Source: Chitinophagaceae bacterium UBA1931 (GTDB lineage Bacteria > Bacteroidota > Bacteroidia > Chitinophagales > Chitinophagaceae). Taken from it: a stretch of DNA of 64,000 nt. Under the pieces are notes generated by a model, which worked only from the letters and a program-made list of their open reading frames with translations, was not told the origin of the DNA and ran no database searches. Both the position numbers and the translations under genes were made by a program. Of the stretch, positions 7,622 through 17,339 are shown one piece after another; positions within the stretch are counted from its first letter, which is position 1; the number at the start of each line of letters is the position of its first letter. The stretch lies in assembly GCA_002337125.1 (NCBI GenBank), contig DDFJ01000004.1, forward strand, positions 1,849,889-1,913,888. Direction: 5' to 3'.

Positions 7622-10086
7622 ACAAAGTATCACAGCATATCAATGAACATATTGATGCCTTCATTTCAGGTAAGGATACTGTTTTCGATACCATTTTCAA
7701 TGAAATTCAGAATAGTAATAAAGACCATTATAGATTTTTGCTGCTATACATTCATAAAATTTTGCTCGCATCGCAGACTGAAAGCACAACTGGCTTAAGG
7801 GCACTTCATCTTCATTTTGAAGGGATACTTGAGGATAGTACAAAAAATTTAATCGCAGAATTTTTAATTGTCAGGGCTTTTCTCCTTGAACTTGAAAAGG
7901 ACAATTGCGAAACAATAAATGAAAATTTACGAAATGAAATTGCAAGAATCTCCAAAGAAGTAAATCAAGACTTATTTCTTCCAACAGATATAAGTAAAGC
8001 AAAGGAAAATAAAATCAGGCAGGAAAGAAAAGATTTGCGAGGTAAACTGAAATTCTATCTGGCATTGAACGATAAGGCTACTTTATTTCCTAAAACAATA
8101 ATGAACTTGCAGACTAAAACTCATAGACCTTTGGCAGAATTATTCAAATCAAAGGCTTATGCGATCAGCCTACCTGAATTTTCAAAAGTAAATTCATATA
8201 TCGTTCTTAATACAGAAAGTGGAATTAATCAGTTGGACGGCTTTGAAAAGTTAGTCGATAATCTTGATGACATTATACTTTTTGATTGTGAAAGAAAAGG
8301 GGATTTTCTTGAATACAGATATAATTTATTGCAAGAGTGGAATGCAGATAATGGGACGTCTTTTAAAAATCTTTTAATATTGACTTTTGATAAGGATGAA
8401 TCGAACATCAATAGGTTAAAAAACGCAATCAATCGAATCAAAGATCGTTTCCAAATACCGAAAAATAGCACTTATACCATAACAAGAAATGAACGTACTC
8501 ACCTATTAAATAATAAAAAGGACAATTTAATAGGTGTGAATTTTTGTGGAGACTGTAATTCAACTTTTTGGGAATTGTTTGAGTTGGAAGCTGGCATTAG
8601 AGATTTGTATGAGTTAAGATCCATTAAGATGCTGAATATTTATTCCCTTACGCTTGATAAGGAAATAAAGCAATACATTTTAGACGATATTTTTTCTCCA
8701 AGTAAGCAATCTATTTTTCTTTCAAGTGATTCAAAGCAAGCTCTCCTGAGATGGTCAGATGAAGACGTAAAGACGATCCGCGATACCCTTTCGAATGCTT
8801 TGGATTTGGTTATCCAAAGCAAATTAGCTGTTGAATTCAAGAAATTTCTCCATGATGATTCTACAATTGTACTCCCAGAAGACGTTCTTAAGAATGACTT
8901 CATTCGAAACAGAATATTTGATGTATTACAACTTTCAAGAAGAAATAAATTACTTTCTTGGGATAGCGTTGATGTTTATTCGGATAAGCCCATTTTAATT
9001 TTGGCATACAGAGATCAAGGGAGATTTCAGTACTATTTTTACCCAAATATTTTGGAATGTATTTTCTATAATTCATCAAGCGTTAATGCAGTTTTTTTAT
9101 CGATCTTTTTTAAAGCGCATTATGAATGGGCATCTTACAGTCTACAAAGAGATAGATGCAAATACTTAACACATGAGATAAGGCAGGAACGTTTCGATTT
9201 CTCAAACCTTGAAAAAGAAATAACTTCCTTAAAACCCTCTAAACCAGACACGGCAGATTGGGATTTAGAGAACGAATACGCTGCTTCCGAAAGTCGAACA
9301 GTAGTGAAAGTCAAGTTTAAAAGGATAAGAGGTGCCAGAACTTTCACAAAGTCTGATTTATTTATTCTTAATTACGGTAGCCAGCACACATACAGAATTG
9401 AACGTATTGAAGATTTAATGAGTATTGATCTCGCCGAAGAATCACTAAGTATTCAACGCCTTGATGAAATCCAGGAGAAAATTAACATCTATGAAAAATT
9501 AAACACCCTAAATAACTCAGAAGAAGAATTAGAAGTTATTCGGGATCAATTCAAAATTGATGACAAAGAACCAGAAAGGCTTTGGAAAATACAATTACAG
9601 AGAAAATCGGGTGAGAAAGGAGAAAGAGAATCTTATACGGAGCTTGACGCGTTCCTTAAGACAAAAGGGCTAAATATTGTTTCCTTCACGCATTTTCAAC
9701 ATACATGGGCAAATCCTGAAAGCGATTCTCTAACTCCTCTAAGCAAAAAGGTTTTCGTTGCTCTTTGTGAGTATTTAGGAATACCCAAAACATATTTCAT
9801 AATCATGCAACGGCTTAAAAATGCCTCTAAGCAAGCGACAAGACAGAGTACTAGGCAAATGAATTCCCTTTTAAAAGATTTGTTCAATGATCGTTGCTTT
9901 GATGCGGATGCAAAAGCTAAGGAAATATTGGAAGGAAGACTAGATTATTATAAGAAAAAGCATCCTCTGGACGAAATTGGCATTAATGAAAATTATTTAC
10001 TCGAAAATCTTGTGACCCTGGTTGAGCTGATTCAACCTGAAATAAAATTACTTGAAGTGGAAACAATTGAAACTGTAGAACAATGA
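7618..10086 (+). CDS. Large hypothetical DISARM-operon protein (possible DrmE counterpart)
   Basis: An 822-aa protein that I cannot assign by motif. The GTG start overlaps the previous stop (GTGA), and its own stop overlaps the DrmA start (ATGA). It has no signal peptide, membrane segment, Walker motif or HKD nuclease motif. The N-terminal 350 residues are mixed alpha/beta with a Lys/Glu-rich helical part. The last 170 residues are compact (WKIQLQRK, TELDAFLKTKGL, TFHQ-like FTHFQHTW, then VALCEYLGIPKTYFIIMQRL and RQSTRQMNSLLKDLF) and look like a conserved domain. Class 2 DISARM contains a protein of unknown function, DrmE; position between methyltransferase and drmA makes this the candidate, but I cannot confirm homology by eye. 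Confidence 0.7.
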   Translation: MNKVSQHINEHIDAFISGKDTVFDTIFNEIQNSNKDHYRFLLLYIHKILLASQTESTTGLRALHLHFEGILEDSTKNLIAEFLIVRAFLLELEKDNCETINENLRNEIARISKEVNQDLFLPTDISKAKENKIRQERKDLRGKLKFYLALNDKATLFPKTIMNLQTKTHRPLAELFKSKAYAISLPEFSKVNSYIVLNTESGINQLDGFEKLVDNLDDIILFDCERKGDFLEYRYNLLQEWNADNGTSFKNLLILTFDKDESNINRLKNAINRIKDRFQIPKNSTYTITRNERTHLLNNKKDNLIGVNFCGDCNSTFWELFELEAGIRDLYELRSIKMLNIYSLTLDKEIKQYILDDIFSPSKQSIFLSSDSKQALLRWSDEDVKTIRDTLSNALDLVIQSKLAVEFKKFLHDDSTIVLPEDVLKNDFIRNRIFDVLQLSRRNKLLSWDSVDVYSDKPILILAYRDQGRFQYYFYPNILECIFYNSSSVNAVFLSIFFKAHYEWASYSLQRDRCKYLTHEIRQERFDFSNLEKEITSLKPSKPDTADWDLENEYAASESRTVVKVKFKRIRGARTFTKSDLFILNYGSQHTYRIERIEDLMSIDLAEESLSIQRLDEIQEKINIYEKLNTLNNSEEELEVIRDQFKIDDKEPERLWKIQLQRKSGEKGERESYTELDAFLKTKGLNIVSFTHFQHTWANPESDSLTPLSKKVFVALCEYLGIPKTYFIIMQRLKNASKQATRQSTRQMNSLLKDLFNDRCFDADAKAKEILEGRLDYYKKKHPLDEIGINENYLLENLVTLVELIQPEIKLLEVETIETVEQ

Positions 10087-13000
10087 TAAAGGAAAAGAGA
10101 GATTCGCTGGAGAGGTTTATTCGTGAGCAAACTATTGGGCCAGGGATAAACGGATATAGGTTTGTGGATTTGGAGAATGAGATAATTGTAAAATCTAACA
10201 TCTCCAAGCTATTTCCTATTGATTACTCAAATGAGATAATTGACATCGTACCTGCGGCAGTTTATGGAACAGGCGTGTTATTCCCAGATGAAGTCAAGCA
10301 GCTTGAGGGCTCCAACATCGAGTATGTAAACAATGAAATTATTGAAAATGAAAATGAAGGAGAAGAACCTGATTCTCAGAACTCGAGCGCTCCCGACGTC
10401 GAGGAGCCTGATACGATTCAGCTTGATCAAATGTTCCCAAAAATAATGGGATTTACCTTTTGCTTGGATGAAAGTGTACTTCAAGATAAAACACTTGAAA
10501 TCAAGTTGCAGGCAAGGTATTATAGAAAATTAAAAAAAGACAAGGAAGGAAACTTTAATAAGAAATACGCTTTACTGTGTGAAGTCGCGAAAGCTGAAAT
10601 CGAAAAATTCATAACTCAATTTGAATTGACGGCCTTCAATATAATTTCCATTGGTGAAAATACTTTTATAACACTTAAAAGAATCGTTTCAGAAGAGGTT
10701 ACGAATGTGAAAACTCGAATTCGAGCCATACAAAAGCAGATCGCCGAAAGTATTTATGACAAAGTAATTTCTATTGCTGCCTTACCTCGATTAACAAAGG
10801 CAAATAGTCATTTAAGTAATCTAAAGTCAACTATATTCTACGAACTGAAAAATTCGGTAGTTGATCAAAATCTTAGAAAATCTCTGTATGATATAACACA
10901 AGAAATTGAACTTGCAGAAAATATTACCGATCATTTCAGAAACATTTTGGATGCTAATTCAGGAGGATATGGCCTTTGGAAATCGGAATTAATCGAAAGA
11001 ATAATTAGAATTGAAAATATTGATTTTCCTGCAAATGCTAAGAAAAAATCCTATCTCTATTTTAGAAATGATTTTACAGAAACCATACGTATCTTATCAC
11101 TGGATGGGGTTGAAGTTAGTCAAGGCCTGAATGACGTTTTTATGAATATTATAGATAACAAAGAAAACGATATTGCTTCGTTGTCTTTAAACATCCAAGT
11201 GAGCAGGGATTCGAGAAAAGCGGACAATAAGATATTTGTCAAAGTTCAATTAATCAATACAAGCACAGCATTTGATGAATCTAAACAAGAGGATAACCGC
11301 TATTATTCAACATTTAATGAATTGGTTAATCAAAAGTGTTTCTTTGGGGTAAAACTTTCATGTACCAACAAGTATCTAGTTCCATACAATAGTTTCTCTC
11401 TAAAAAATCAAGAAGGCTTTTATAATGAGGATACAACTACCGGCTTCATTTATGAGCAATTTAAGGACTACGGTGTAGGTCATGGTTGCTCTGTTAAATG
11501 GGATACGGCAACTAAAACTGTGGAAACTGAATATGTTCCACATTGCGATACTCCCGATGTTGACCCCGTACCAAGAAATAAAAGCACAGCCTCACCTGCC
11601 ATAATGGAAGAAGGTGAATTTAAAGATGCTTATTTTTTGAGCAATTCAAAAGCACAAGAGTTTAAATGGTTATCGACTTTTTCAGCCGCTAAAGATTCTG
11701 AAATTTTGTCAGCCCTTAATGAATTTGTTGATGCCTATGGTAAGTGGATTGAAATTAAGAGAGGAGACCATAAGAAAGGACTTTTAACTGACAGCATTGC
11801 AAAACAAGAATTGGATAAATGCGAAGGGGATTTTTTAAGGATGAAAAAAAATATCCAAACCTTTCTTTCCGGTAATAATAATAAGTCTAACCTGGAATCC
11901 TTCCGTTTAATGAATGCGGCCATGTTTATGCAACTATGGCATTCGGTAAAAACTAAGAGAGATGAAGTGCACTCAATTATGGAAGACACTTCTTTTGAAA
12001 CTTTTAATTTTGATTTTTATAGTCAAAAAGCTGATGACAAACTCTTTTCTCCATTCAAGGAATCTGCATCCTGGAGAGCCTTTCAGTTAGCGTTTATATT
12101 ACTTAATCTCGATGGTATTTTTCATGATAAAGAAGATAAAAAGTGGGAAAGGAGAAATGAATGGGTTGATCTCGTTTGGTTCCCAACAGGAGGAGGAAAA
12201 ACAGAGGCATATTTGGGTCTGATAGCATTGACTATTATAAATCGCAGAAGATTACATGAAAACAAAGGTGGTGGAACCGCAGCGATAATGCGATACACGC
12301 TGCGACTTTTGACCTTACAACAATTCCAAAGAGCTACTCTTTTGATCATGGCCTTAGAATTAATTAGGCGTTGGGAAGGTAAATACAATTTAGGAGCCGA
12401 ACCGATCAACATTGGGTTATGGGTAGGAAAAAACTCTATTCCAAATACAAACGAGGATTTAATCAAAGAGTACGTAAAATTAAATGACAACCTAGAGAAT
12501 AAGATACCATTCACTGATTGTCCTTGGTGTAAATCAAAGATAGTTGGTGAAACAGCGGAAGATTTGAAAGCGCCTGATATATTTTTAAAGGATCGTGTCC
12601 ATTTGAAATGTGCAAATATAAAATGTTCATTCTCTTTTGGAACTGGAAGAATCTCTCACAAGAGACGTGATCAGGGGCCAATTCCGGTTAATCTATCTGA
12701 TGAAACCATCTACCAGCACCCACCTACATTATTGTTTGGAACAGTTGACAAATTCGCACAATTGGCGCATAAGGTAAATGGAACTGATCAGGGGCGGAAT
12801 AGTGATTCAAGGAGGATTTTTGGTAGAGGAAATTGGGAATCCGGCAAGCCCAAAGAAGGATATTTACCTCCCGATCTAATCATCCAGGATGAATTACATC
12901 TTTTACTTGGGCCGCTCGGCTCAGCGGTTGCCTTGTTCGAATCGGCAGTTAATCAACTTTGCACGAGAGAGGATGGTACTCGTCCAAAAATTATTTCTTC

Positions 13001-14378
13001 GACTGCAACGACACGAAATACTGGACTTCAAATAGCTGCACTTTTTGACCGAAAGGTTGACTTATTTCCCAAGCCAGGTGTGGAATGTGATGACTCTTTT
13101 TTTGCTTTCTACAAAAGAAAATACTCGGATAAAAATAAAAGCTCGTTTGAGTATTTATCAAAAAGAAGATACATAGGCATTATACCAACTGGAAGAACAC
13201 AAATATGGATGCAAATGAGGCTCGCGGCCATAATAATGACTCATAGAGCGTTTTTTGAATTACAAAAACTTGGAACAAACCACCCTATAGATTTTAATTC
13301 CTACATAGACTTTGAGAAAGCAATGGATTATTATCACACAATCCTTTCTTATTTCAACAGTGTAAAAGAAGTTGGTAAGACACAATCCCAAGTGCAATCA
13401 TATATTCTCAAAGAAGTAAGAAGAGTATTTAGCCGGGTTGTTCGTCCTCAAAAACTGATGCATTCAATTTACACTTACGGGCCGATTAATGAGGCTGAAT
13501 TAACCGGTCGATTATCGGGTGAAGAAGTGAAAAACGAATTAAAAAAAGTTGAGACAAAATGGAACGCGGGTAAAAGATTTGCTCATATTGTTAAGGAAAA
13601 AGATGATTCAGGAATTGAGGTAGAAAAACTGAAATCAGGAAAAGTACCTCCAGAGTTTGTTGTTGCAACGAATATGATTTCTGTTGGAATTGATGTCTCA
13701 AGGTTCAACACAATCATAATGAATTCTATGCCTCGAAATACAGCCGAGTACATTCAGGCGAGCAGTCGCGTTGCAAGGGACTCTTACGGTATGGTATTGA
13801 CCGTTCATCATCCTTTCAGAGCAAGAGACGTTTCTCATTATGAAAAGTTTATCGAGTTTCACGAGAAGATGTACAGTTATGTTGAACCTATTTCCATCAC
13901 ACCCTTCACTCAGAAAGCGGTTGAAAGATATTTAGGCCTGTATCTAGCCACTATGATTCGACACCGAATACCTCGTTTTACAGAAAGAAATTCTGCTTCG
14001 ATTATTTCAAGTATTAACGAGGCTGAGTTGAACCAAATAGTGAATGATTTAACTGCTTATTTAACCGAAAGAAAAGACCGTCTTGGGTTTGAGAAGGATG
14101 CGATGATTCGGAATCTTTTAAAAGATGAAAATTTGAATCAAATCAAAAGGTGGATACATGCAGCGTTGGAAGAATGGAAGGAAGAAGCTAATAAGGTAAT
14201 TGCAGAAAGAAAGGATTTCGTATTCAATAACAAGTCTTCAAGGGGAGCAAGGCAGCAAGAACAGTTATATGTAAACATTGATGAATACGAAGGAAATATC
14301 CATAGTGAAAAATGGCAGGTGCCGATGTCCCTACGAGTAATTGAACCTGAGGCCGCAATAAAGATTAATCCAAAGTAA
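10083..14378 (+). CDS. drmA: DISARM-type helicase DrmA
   Basis: A 1431-aa superfamily 2 helicase. The first 690 residues are a large N-terminal region without motifs that I recognise. Then follow Walker A WFPTGGGKTEAY near 698-709, a four-cysteine zinc ribbon near 810-846 (CPWC and CANIKC), Walker B QDELHLLLGPLGSA near 933-946, motif III SSTATTRNTG near 972, and motifs V-VI NMISVGIDVSRF and QASSRVARD near 1195-1232. The DELH box and the pairing with a following DUF1998 gene are the DISARM core (DrmA-DrmB), which blocks unmethylated incoming phage DNA. It overlaps the preceding gene by 4 bp and ends 1 bp before the drmB start. Druantia DruE fuses both halves in one protein; here they are separate. 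Confidence 0.85.
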   Translation: MIKEKRDSLERFIREQTIGPGINGYRFVDLENEIIVKSNISKLFPIDYSNEIIDIVPAAVYGTGVLFPDEVKQLEGSNIEYVNNEIIENENEGEEPDSQNSSAPDVEEPDTIQLDQMFPKIMGFTFCLDESVLQDKTLEIKLQARYYRKLKKDKEGNFNKKYALLCEVAKAEIEKFITQFELTAFNIISIGENTFITLKRIVSEEVTNVKTRIRAIQKQIAESIYDKVISIAALPRLTKANSHLSNLKSTIFYELKNSVVDQNLRKSLYDITQEIELAENITDHFRNILDANSGGYGLWKSELIERIIRIENIDFPANAKKKSYLYFRNDFTETIRILSLDGVEVSQGLNDVFMNIIDNKENDIASLSLNIQVSRDSRKADNKIFVKVQLINTSTAFDESKQEDNRYYSTFNELVNQKCFFGVKLSCTNKYLVPYNSFSLKNQEGFYNEDTTTGFIYEQFKDYGVGHGCSVKWDTATKTVETEYVPHCDTPDVDPVPRNKSTASPAIMEEGEFKDAYFLSNSKAQEFKWLSTFSAAKDSEILSALNEFVDAYGKWIEIKRGDHKKGLLTDSIAKQELDKCEGDFLRMKKNIQTFLSGNNNKSNLESFRLMNAAMFMQLWHSVKTKRDEVHSIMEDTSFETFNFDFYSQKADDKLFSPFKESASWRAFQLAFILLNLDGIFHDKEDKKWERRNEWVDLVWFPTGGGKTEAYLGLIALTIINRRRLHENKGGGTAAIMRYTLRLLTLQQFQRATLLIMALELIRRWEGKYNLGAEPINIGLWVGKNSIPNTNEDLIKEYVKLNDNLENKIPFTDCPWCKSKIVGETAEDLKAPDIFLKDRVHLKCANIKCSFSFGTGRISHKRRDQGPIPVNLSDETIYQHPPTLLFGTVDKFAQLAHKVNGTDQGRNSDSRRIFGRGNWESGKPKEGYLPPDLIIQDELHLLLGPLGSAVALFESAVNQLCTREDGTRPKIISSTATTRNTGLQIAALFDRKVDLFPKPGVECDDSFFAFYKRKYSDKNKSSFEYLSKRRYIGIIPTGRTQIWMQMRLAAIIMTHRAFFELQKLGTNHPIDFNSYIDFEKAMDYYHTILSYFNSVKEVGKTQSQVQSYILKEVRRVFSRVVRPQKLMHSIYTYGPINEAELTGRLSGEEVKNELKKVETKWNAGKRFAHIVKEKDDSGIEVEKLKSGKVPPEFVVATNMISVGIDVSRFNTIIMNSMPRNTAEYIQASSRVARDSYGMVLTVHHPFRARDVSHYEKFIEFHEKMYSYVEPISITPFTQKAVERYLGLYLATMIRHRIPRFTERNSASIISSINEAELNQIVNDLTAYLTERKDRLGFEKDAMIRNLLKDENLNQIKRWIHAALEEWKEEANKVIAERKDFVFNNKSSRGARQQEQLYVNIDEYEGNIHSEKWQVPMSLRVIEPEAAIKINPK

Positions 14379-14379
14379 G

Positions 14380-16635
14380 ATGAAGATATTAAGACAAAAT
14401 CAATATAATCAAGGAATCGGGAAGTATAAATTACTTTCTTCAACATCAGGTGTAGGCTCAATCATTACTTCCAAACTTGGATACTATGTTTTGATCTCTG
14501 ATATAAACAAGTGGAAGTTCTTGCATTGGGCAAACGCCAAAATCGGTTCAATAAGAACAAATAATAGCGATGACAATGTTGTATACAGGAATTCTGAAAT
14601 TGAAATTGTGAATAGAGGATTAAATTTCATTGATGATAAAAGATTTGTTGAGTTCTTAAAATGTGAAAAAGAATTAGACAACCTTGTTTGTTTGGTCGGA
14701 ATCCCCCACATGACATTAAATGAAGCATTTAATACACCCAACTGGAAGAACCATCCTATTAAATTGGCTCTTGAAAGAAGTGGCGATAATGGTTCTTCAA
14801 GTGATTTTATGATTAAAGCAACGCACTTTCCAAAGTGGTTTAAGAATAAGCATGGCGACCTTAAAAAAATTGATTCATGGTTTGAAATTTGGGAAAAGGA
14901 ATGCCGGAAGCGGGCAGGCTCTCTCAAATTAGATCAGTTTGCACCCCCTCGTGATGGTAATGATTTTTTATGGGAGATAGATTCTAAAAATGAAGACGGA
15001 ACACCTATTAAAATCAGAGAGTATCGAACATTAGAACAAACTAACTTAATCCTTATATGTCCGAATGGGCATTTATCTGACATCCCTTGGCCAAAGTATT
15101 TACGATGGAAAACAGAAAAGGAATTAAGAATACGAAATGATGAAGATAAGGGCGAGAACTTACTTACTCTTGATAATTGCTGTTCAAATCCAAAATTGAA
15201 ATGGACTGAAAGCAAAACAAAATCAGAGGGTTATGCTAGCGTTTTTATTGAATGTGAAAGCTGTGGATTGGGCAGTGGAGCAAATAAAGAAACTCCCAAA
15301 ATAAATTTAGAAGGTATCAATGGCATCCAGCCATTTTGTAGAGGAGAAAAGCCTTGGGAAATTGATTTGGAAAATGAAGGTCCGATACCTAATGAGCTGT
15401 GTCATGTACGGGGCGATGCAGGTAGCGGTAGAGAAACAATGAAAGTAGCTTTAGTTACTGCGAATAATGTTTACTATGCAAGTGGTTTCTCTAGTCTATT
15501 TATACCTATGCACTTAGCGGAAAATAAGTCGCAACTTTTGATAAGTGCTATTGAAAAACTCGAAGAAAAATACAAGAATTTTAAAGCGAAAACGATCTCT
15601 AAGGAGTTGTTTTGGACTAAACTGGACAAGGAATTCTGGATTGTAGAAAATGATTTTAAAATTCCGAATAATGATAATGATGCATTTCTTAAGCAGGTTG
15701 AGATAGAGTTTTTAAATCCTTCTCAGGATAGTGGAAACATAGACCTGCATGAACATTATAGATGGCAAGAGTACCAATGCTTTTCAAACAATTCAAACAT
15801 TCCAGATGAACCTAAAAACAAGGGACTAAAATTTAAGGATATTGATGCTCATGATGAAATAATGGATTTCTTTGAGAAAGTTCAGCAGGTTGAAGAATTG
15901 AAAGTTGCGAACGTGCAATTGGATTTTACAAGGGTAAAGTCAAAAGAAAGGGTTATTGTAAACGGAGAGCCAATTGCCTCTACAAAAGGGCAAGATATAT
16001 TTTCAATTGATTCAAATGAACTTTATGTTTTACCGGCAAATGAAACCTTAGGCGAGGGCCTTTTTTTCCAATTTAACGAAAGCCAAATTGAACGATGGTT
16101 TGAATCTAAAAAAGAAAGCTTAAGTCATAGGTTTTCTAACTATCTCGATTTCGAGCCTGATTTAACTACTCAAGGTGCAGGAATAAAAAGAAGAATTTAT
16201 AACAATGGAATCAAACACTTCTTGATTCATTCTTTTTCTCACATGCTTATGAGAGAACTGGAGTTTTCGTGTGGTTACCCTACAGCTAGTCTTAAAGAGC
16301 GATTATACATTTCTAGTAATCCAGATAAAATAATGTCTGGTGTTTTGATTTATACTGCAGAAGGAGCAGAAGGAAGTATGGGGGGCTTGGTTTCACAAGG
16401 GGAACCACAAAAACTTTTTGACATCATAAAAAAAGGATTAAATCGAGCTATTGATTGTTCATCAGATCCATTATGCTGGGAATCGGATGGACAGGGAATA
16501 TTTGATTTGAACTTAGCTGCTTGTTTTTCTTGTTCCTTGGTATCAGAAACAGCATGTGAAGAAATGAACCTAGGGTTAGACAGAAGAGTACTTGTAGATC
16601 AGGATTTTGGGTTCTTTAGTAAGCTATTATATTGA
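14380..16635 (+). CDS. drmB: DISARM protein DrmB (DUF1998)
   Basis: A 751-aa protein with a C-terminal DUF1998 domain. The signature is complete: SFSHMLMRELE near 617-627, SLKERLYIS, VLIYTAEGAEGSMGGLV near 655-671, then a cysteine cluster (C-SSDPLC, LAACFSC, SETACEE) near 693-725 and the closing LDRRVLVD. A second cysteine-rich spot (ECESCG) lies near residue 290. The N-terminus (GVGSIITSKLGYYVL) is also typical. DrmB pairs with DrmA to form the DISARM core that senses or translocates on DNA. It is the last gene of the run; about 185 bp without coding capacity follow before the next small gene. No phospholipase-D gene (drmC) follows it in this window. Confidence 0.87.
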   Translation: MKILRQNQYNQGIGKYKLLSSTSGVGSIITSKLGYYVLISDINKWKFLHWANAKIGSIRTNNSDDNVVYRNSEIEIVNRGLNFIDDKRFVEFLKCEKELDNLVCLVGIPHMTLNEAFNTPNWKNHPIKLALERSGDNGSSSDFMIKATHFPKWFKNKHGDLKKIDSWFEIWEKECRKRAGSLKLDQFAPPRDGNDFLWEIDSKNEDGTPIKIREYRTLEQTNLILICPNGHLSDIPWPKYLRWKTEKELRIRNDEDKGENLLTLDNCCSNPKLKWTESKTKSEGYASVFIECESCGLGSGANKETPKINLEGINGIQPFCRGEKPWEIDLENEGPIPNELCHVRGDAGSGRETMKVALVTANNVYYASGFSSLFIPMHLAENKSQLLISAIEKLEEKYKNFKAKTISKELFWTKLDKEFWIVENDFKIPNNDNDAFLKQVEIEFLNPSQDSGNIDLHEHYRWQEYQCFSNNSNIPDEPKNKGLKFKDIDAHDEIMDFFEKVQQVEELKVANVQLDFTRVKSKERVIVNGEPIASTKGQDIFSIDSNELYVLPANETLGEGLFFQFNESQIERWFESKKESLSHRFSNYLDFEPDLTTQGAGIKRRIYNNGIKHFLIHSFSHMLMRELEFSCGYPTASLKERLYISSNPDKIMSGVLIYTAEGAEGSMGGLVSQGEPQKLFDIIKKGLNRAIDCSSDPLCWESDGQGIFDLNLAACFSCSLVSETACEEMNLGLDRRVLVDQDFGFFSKLLY

Positions 16636-16723
16636 TAAGGTAATTTGTTTTTTCTTTTTCTCTCTTTTTTGGAAGTCACAATTCGTCCTAAATCGGAATT
16701 CTTTGGACATTAGGATCAATATT

Positions 16724-16770
16724 TTGCAAGAACTTACAAAAACTTGCACAAACTTACCCAAACTGGAAAG
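16724..16770. repeat. Short 10-bp period repeats before the small acidic gene
   Basis: Four successive 10-mers at 16731-16770 start with AACT (AACTTACAAA, AACTTGCACA, AACTTACCCA, AACTGGAAAG), and TTTGCAAG precedes them. One unit per helical turn fits a binding array, for example for the recombinase or a regulator, at the junction between the defence operon and the recombinase module. Function unknown. Confidence 0.4.
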
Positions 16771-16820
16771 TGAGTTTTTCGGCTGTTATAGGTTTGCATT
16801 CTAAACAAATCTTATACACC

Positions 16821-17069
16821 ATGAAGACGATTAAAGTTCGGGAGTTTGAAATCCCCGTAAGCGCAATGCCCGAAGTGGCAGACATCCTGGAGAAAAGTGA
16901 ACTGGGTAACAGTATCACAGGAACGGATGAAGATCATGAATTCATTTTAGTGGAAGTGAGCTATGACAAAGATGACGAGGATGAGCGTTCTGCCATCCAC
17001 GCCATTGATGACGTAATCGCCGATCACGAAGATGATGGCGATGACGACGATGAAGAAGAGGGGAATTAA
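16821..17069 (+). CDS. Small acidic hypothetical protein
   Basis: An 82-aa protein with a conserved-looking N-terminal half (MKTIKVREFEIPVSAMPEVA) and an extremely acidic tail of Asp and Glu after residue 55. The ATG at 16821 was chosen over an upstream in-frame ATG because the extra 17 residues overlap the 10-bp repeats. It is followed by a clear terminator. Function unknown. The acidic tail recalls DNA-mimic or nucleic-acid-binding partner proteins, but this is only a composition argument. Its place beside the recombinase suggests a mobile-element accessory role. Confidence 0.65.
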   Translation: MKTIKVREFEIPVSAMPEVADILEKSELGNSITGTDEDHEFILVEVSYDKDDEDERSAIHAIDDVIADHEDDGDDDDEEEGN

Positions 17070-17080
17070 CCCCTCTTTTT
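17057..17080 (+). terminator. Rho-independent terminator after the acidic-protein gene
   Basis: AGAGGGG and CCCCTCT pair around a 6-nt loop that contains the stop codon, and a run of T follows. It separates the small acidic gene from the recombinase unit. Confidence 0.7.
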
Positions 17081-17111
17081 TATCTTATTTAATTGATAAT
17101 CAATTATTTAT

Positions 17112-17119
17112 TATTTTTG
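17112..17119 (+). promoter_or_regulatory. Possible Bacteroidota -7 element
   Basis: TATTTTTG matches the TAnnTTTG element of Bacteroidota promoters and lies 12 bp before the ATG at 17132. A TTG occurs 16 bp further upstream, a little closer than the usual spacing. It would drive the 65-aa gene and the recombinase. Confidence 0.35.
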
Positions 17120-17131
17120 AAATCCACTCCT

Positions 17132-17329
17132 ATGAATAGAATCACTGCCGGGGATGTAAAGCAATATCCGGAATTTAAGGATCTGAACGACGAGCAACTA
17201 AACGCCATTGTTGAGCTCATCCAATGCTACAACAATGTAGTGTATCAATTGGCAATGGGGCTGGAAAAGACTGACACAGCTTCCGGGAAAGTAATTGAAA
17301 TAACCACGATTAAAAAACAGGCTGCATAA
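17132..17329 (+). CDS. Small hypothetical protein upstream of the recombinase
   Basis: A 65-aa protein (MNRITAGDVKQYPEFKDL at the start) of unknown function. The ATG at 17132 is preferred because the 13 residues added by the upstream start come from the AT-rich promoter region. It ends 10 bp before the recombinase gene and is probably co-transcribed with it. Small proteins in this place can be recombination directionality factors, but there is no recognisable wing or helix-turn-helix here, so this remains open. Confidence 0.6.
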   Translation: MNRITAGDVKQYPEFKDLNDEQLNAIVELIQCYNNVVYQLAMGLEKTDTASGKVIEITTIKKQAA

Positions 17330-17339
17330 TTACATCTAT

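Noticed and set aside
7618..10086. DrmC (phospholipase-D) hidden in the 822-aa protein
   Set aside because: No HxKxxxxD motif could be found in it or in the other operon genes.
3384..16635. Druantia system
   Set aside because: Druantia has one very large protein with helicase and DUF1998 fused. Here they are two genes, and a C5 methyltransferase is present, which fits DISARM better.
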